Part shown: positions 63,186-64,000 of the stretch, in pieces
Layout: the number at the start of each line of letters is the position of its first letter
Position numbering within the stretch: position 1 is the stretch's first letter
Source: Aquipuribacter nitratireducens
Lineage (GTDB): Bacteria; Actinomycetota; Actinomycetes; Actinomycetales; JBBAYJ01
DNA length: 64,000 bases
NCBI RefSeq assembly: GCF_037860835.1
Contig: NZ_JBBEOG010000002.1
Span: forward strand, 186,001 to 250,000
Reading direction: 5' to 3'
The notes under the pieces: generated by a model
What the model was told of the DNA's origin: nothing
The model's input: the letters and a program-made list of their open reading frames with translations, nothing else
The model's database searches: none
Made by a program: the position numbers and the translations under genes

Positions 63186-63983
63186 ATGAGCACCGAGCCC
63201 CTCGACCCGCCAGACGAGAAGGACGGGCCGGGGGAGCGCGCCGACCCCTGGTACCGGCGCGGCCCCATCGGCTTCCGGCGCTCGCAGGTGCCGGAGGAGA
63301 CGACCGACGAGCGGCTGCTCGCGACGCCGTCCCGCGCGGACTGGGTCCACTCCGACCCGTGGCGGGTCCTGCGCATCCAGAGCGAGTTCGTCGAGGGCTT
63401 CGGGGCGCTCGCCGAGCTCGGGCCCGCCGTCAGCGTCTTCGGCTCGGCGCGCACGCCCGTCGACTCACCGGAGTACGCGACGGGCGTCGAGGTGGGCCGC
63501 CGGCTGGTCGACGCCGGTTTCGCCGTCATCACCGGCGGCGGCCCCGGCCTCATGGCCGCGGCGAACCGCGGGGCGTGCGACGCGGGCGGGACGAGCGTCG
63601 GGCTCGGCATCGAGCTGCCGCACGAGCAGGGCATGAACGAGTGGGTCGACCTCGGCGTGAACTTCCGCTACTTCTTCGCCCGGAAGACGATGTTCCTCAA
63701 GTACAGCCAGGGGTTCGTCGTGCTCCCCGGCGGCTTCGGCACCCTCGACGAGCTCTTCGAGGCGCTGACGCTCGTCCAGACCGGCAAGGTCAAGAGGTTC
63801 CCGCTCGTGCTGCTCGGCAGCGCGTACTGGGGCGGCCTCCTCGACTGGGTGCGCGGCACGCAGCTCGCCGCCGGGACCATCAGCGCCCGCGACCTCGACC
63901 TGCTCACCCTCACCGACGACCCCCAGGAGGCGGTCGACCTCATGGTGCGGGCGCGGCAGGCCTCGCCGCGCCCGCGGGACTGA
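63186..63983 (+). CDS. TIGR00730/LOG-family Rossmann protein
   Basis: This 265-residue protein has the LOG motifs GGGPGLMAAANRGA and PGGFGTLDELFEALTLVQTGK, the nucleotide-binding and catalytic elements of cytokinin-riboside-monophosphate phosphoribohydrolase-like enzymes. An N-terminal extension of about 75 residues (with WYRRGPIGFRR) precedes the core. Bacterial members cleave nucleoside monophosphates. It follows dapE by 40 bases, as in mycobacteria, and is complete at the window end. Confidence 0.92.
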   Translation: MSTEPLDPPDEKDGPGERADPWYRRGPIGFRRSQVPEETTDERLLATPSRADWVHSDPWRVLRIQSEFVEGFGALAELGPAVSVFGSARTPVDSPEYATGVEVGRRLVDAGFAVITGGGPGLMAAANRGACDAGGTSVGLGIELPHEQGMNEWVDLGVNFRYFFARKTMFLKYSQGFVVLPGGFGTLDELFEALTLVQTGKVKRFPLVLLGSAYWGGLLDWVRGTQLAAGTISARDLDLLTLTDDPQEAVDLMVRARQASPRPRD

Positions 63984-64000
63984 GGCGGCCGCACGTCTCC

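Overview
The window is one continuous stretch of very high-GC, gene-dense DNA with strong G/C bias at third codon positions and many GTG starts and GTGA/ATGA stop-start overlaps. Gene content points to a high-GC Gram-positive actinobacterium: a mycothiol-type PIG-L deacetylase, an actinobacterial-type DapD, DUF4245, a VanW/YoaR-type wall protein and an aggregation-promoting-factor-like wall enzyme. An order such as Micrococcales is plausible but not proven. Many genes have a TANNNT box only 6-8 bases before the start codon and no Shine-Dalgarno sequence, so they are probably translated from leaderless mRNAs. I see no tRNA, rRNA, CRISPR array, transposase, integrase or phage gene.

Layout. 1-7.1 kb: a ROK regulator, then a compact lipid/quinone cluster (type III polyketide synthase, isoprenylcysteine-type methyltransferase and FAD oxidoreductase on the minus strand, with a divergent UbiA prenyltransferase), a membrane diguanylate cyclase and a small unknown protein. 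7.2-12.5 kb: a LysR regulator, a putative ribbon-helix-helix protein, a cobalamin riboswitch in front of btuFCD, and a Nudix hydrolase. 12.5-22.1 kb: an iron(III) ABC transporter whose binding-protein gene is separated from its permease and ATPase genes by envelope-glycan genes (GT-C glycosyltransferase, epimerase, a flippase-GT2 fusion, an FAD protein). A possible iron box lies before the ATPase gene.

22.4-33.2 kb: a wall hydrolase, then a block whose order follows the conserved actinobacterial fum - DUF4245 - xseB - xseA - ispH - ychF neighbourhood, with a carbonic anhydrase / PfkB kinase pair inserted. A tiny gene downstream of rmuC is interrupted by one extra base in a homopolymer. 33.2-41.1 kb: a TauE/SafE exporter and a five-gene peptide/nickel-type ABC importer with a strong terminator-like hairpin after the binding-protein gene. 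41-44.4 kb: a VIT1-type metal transporter, a pterin-dehydratase/VOC fusion and a BCCT osmolyte transporter.

44.4-64 kb: housekeeping genes in an order reminiscent of the mycobacterial typA - mshB - fdx - dapC - dapD - dapE - LOG region, with gltA, an FtsH-like membrane protease carrying an enlarged AAA module, a VanW-type protein, and a DUF1800/DUF1501 export pair. Together dapC, dapD and dapE supply most of the succinylase route to meso-diaminopimelate, next to several wall-acting proteins.

No single locus is provably a new system. The best candidates are the type III PKS/methyltransferase/flavoprotein/UbiA cluster, the LysR/RHH pair with an inverted repeat across a start codon, the expanded FtsH-like protease, and the glycan-interleaved iron transporter.
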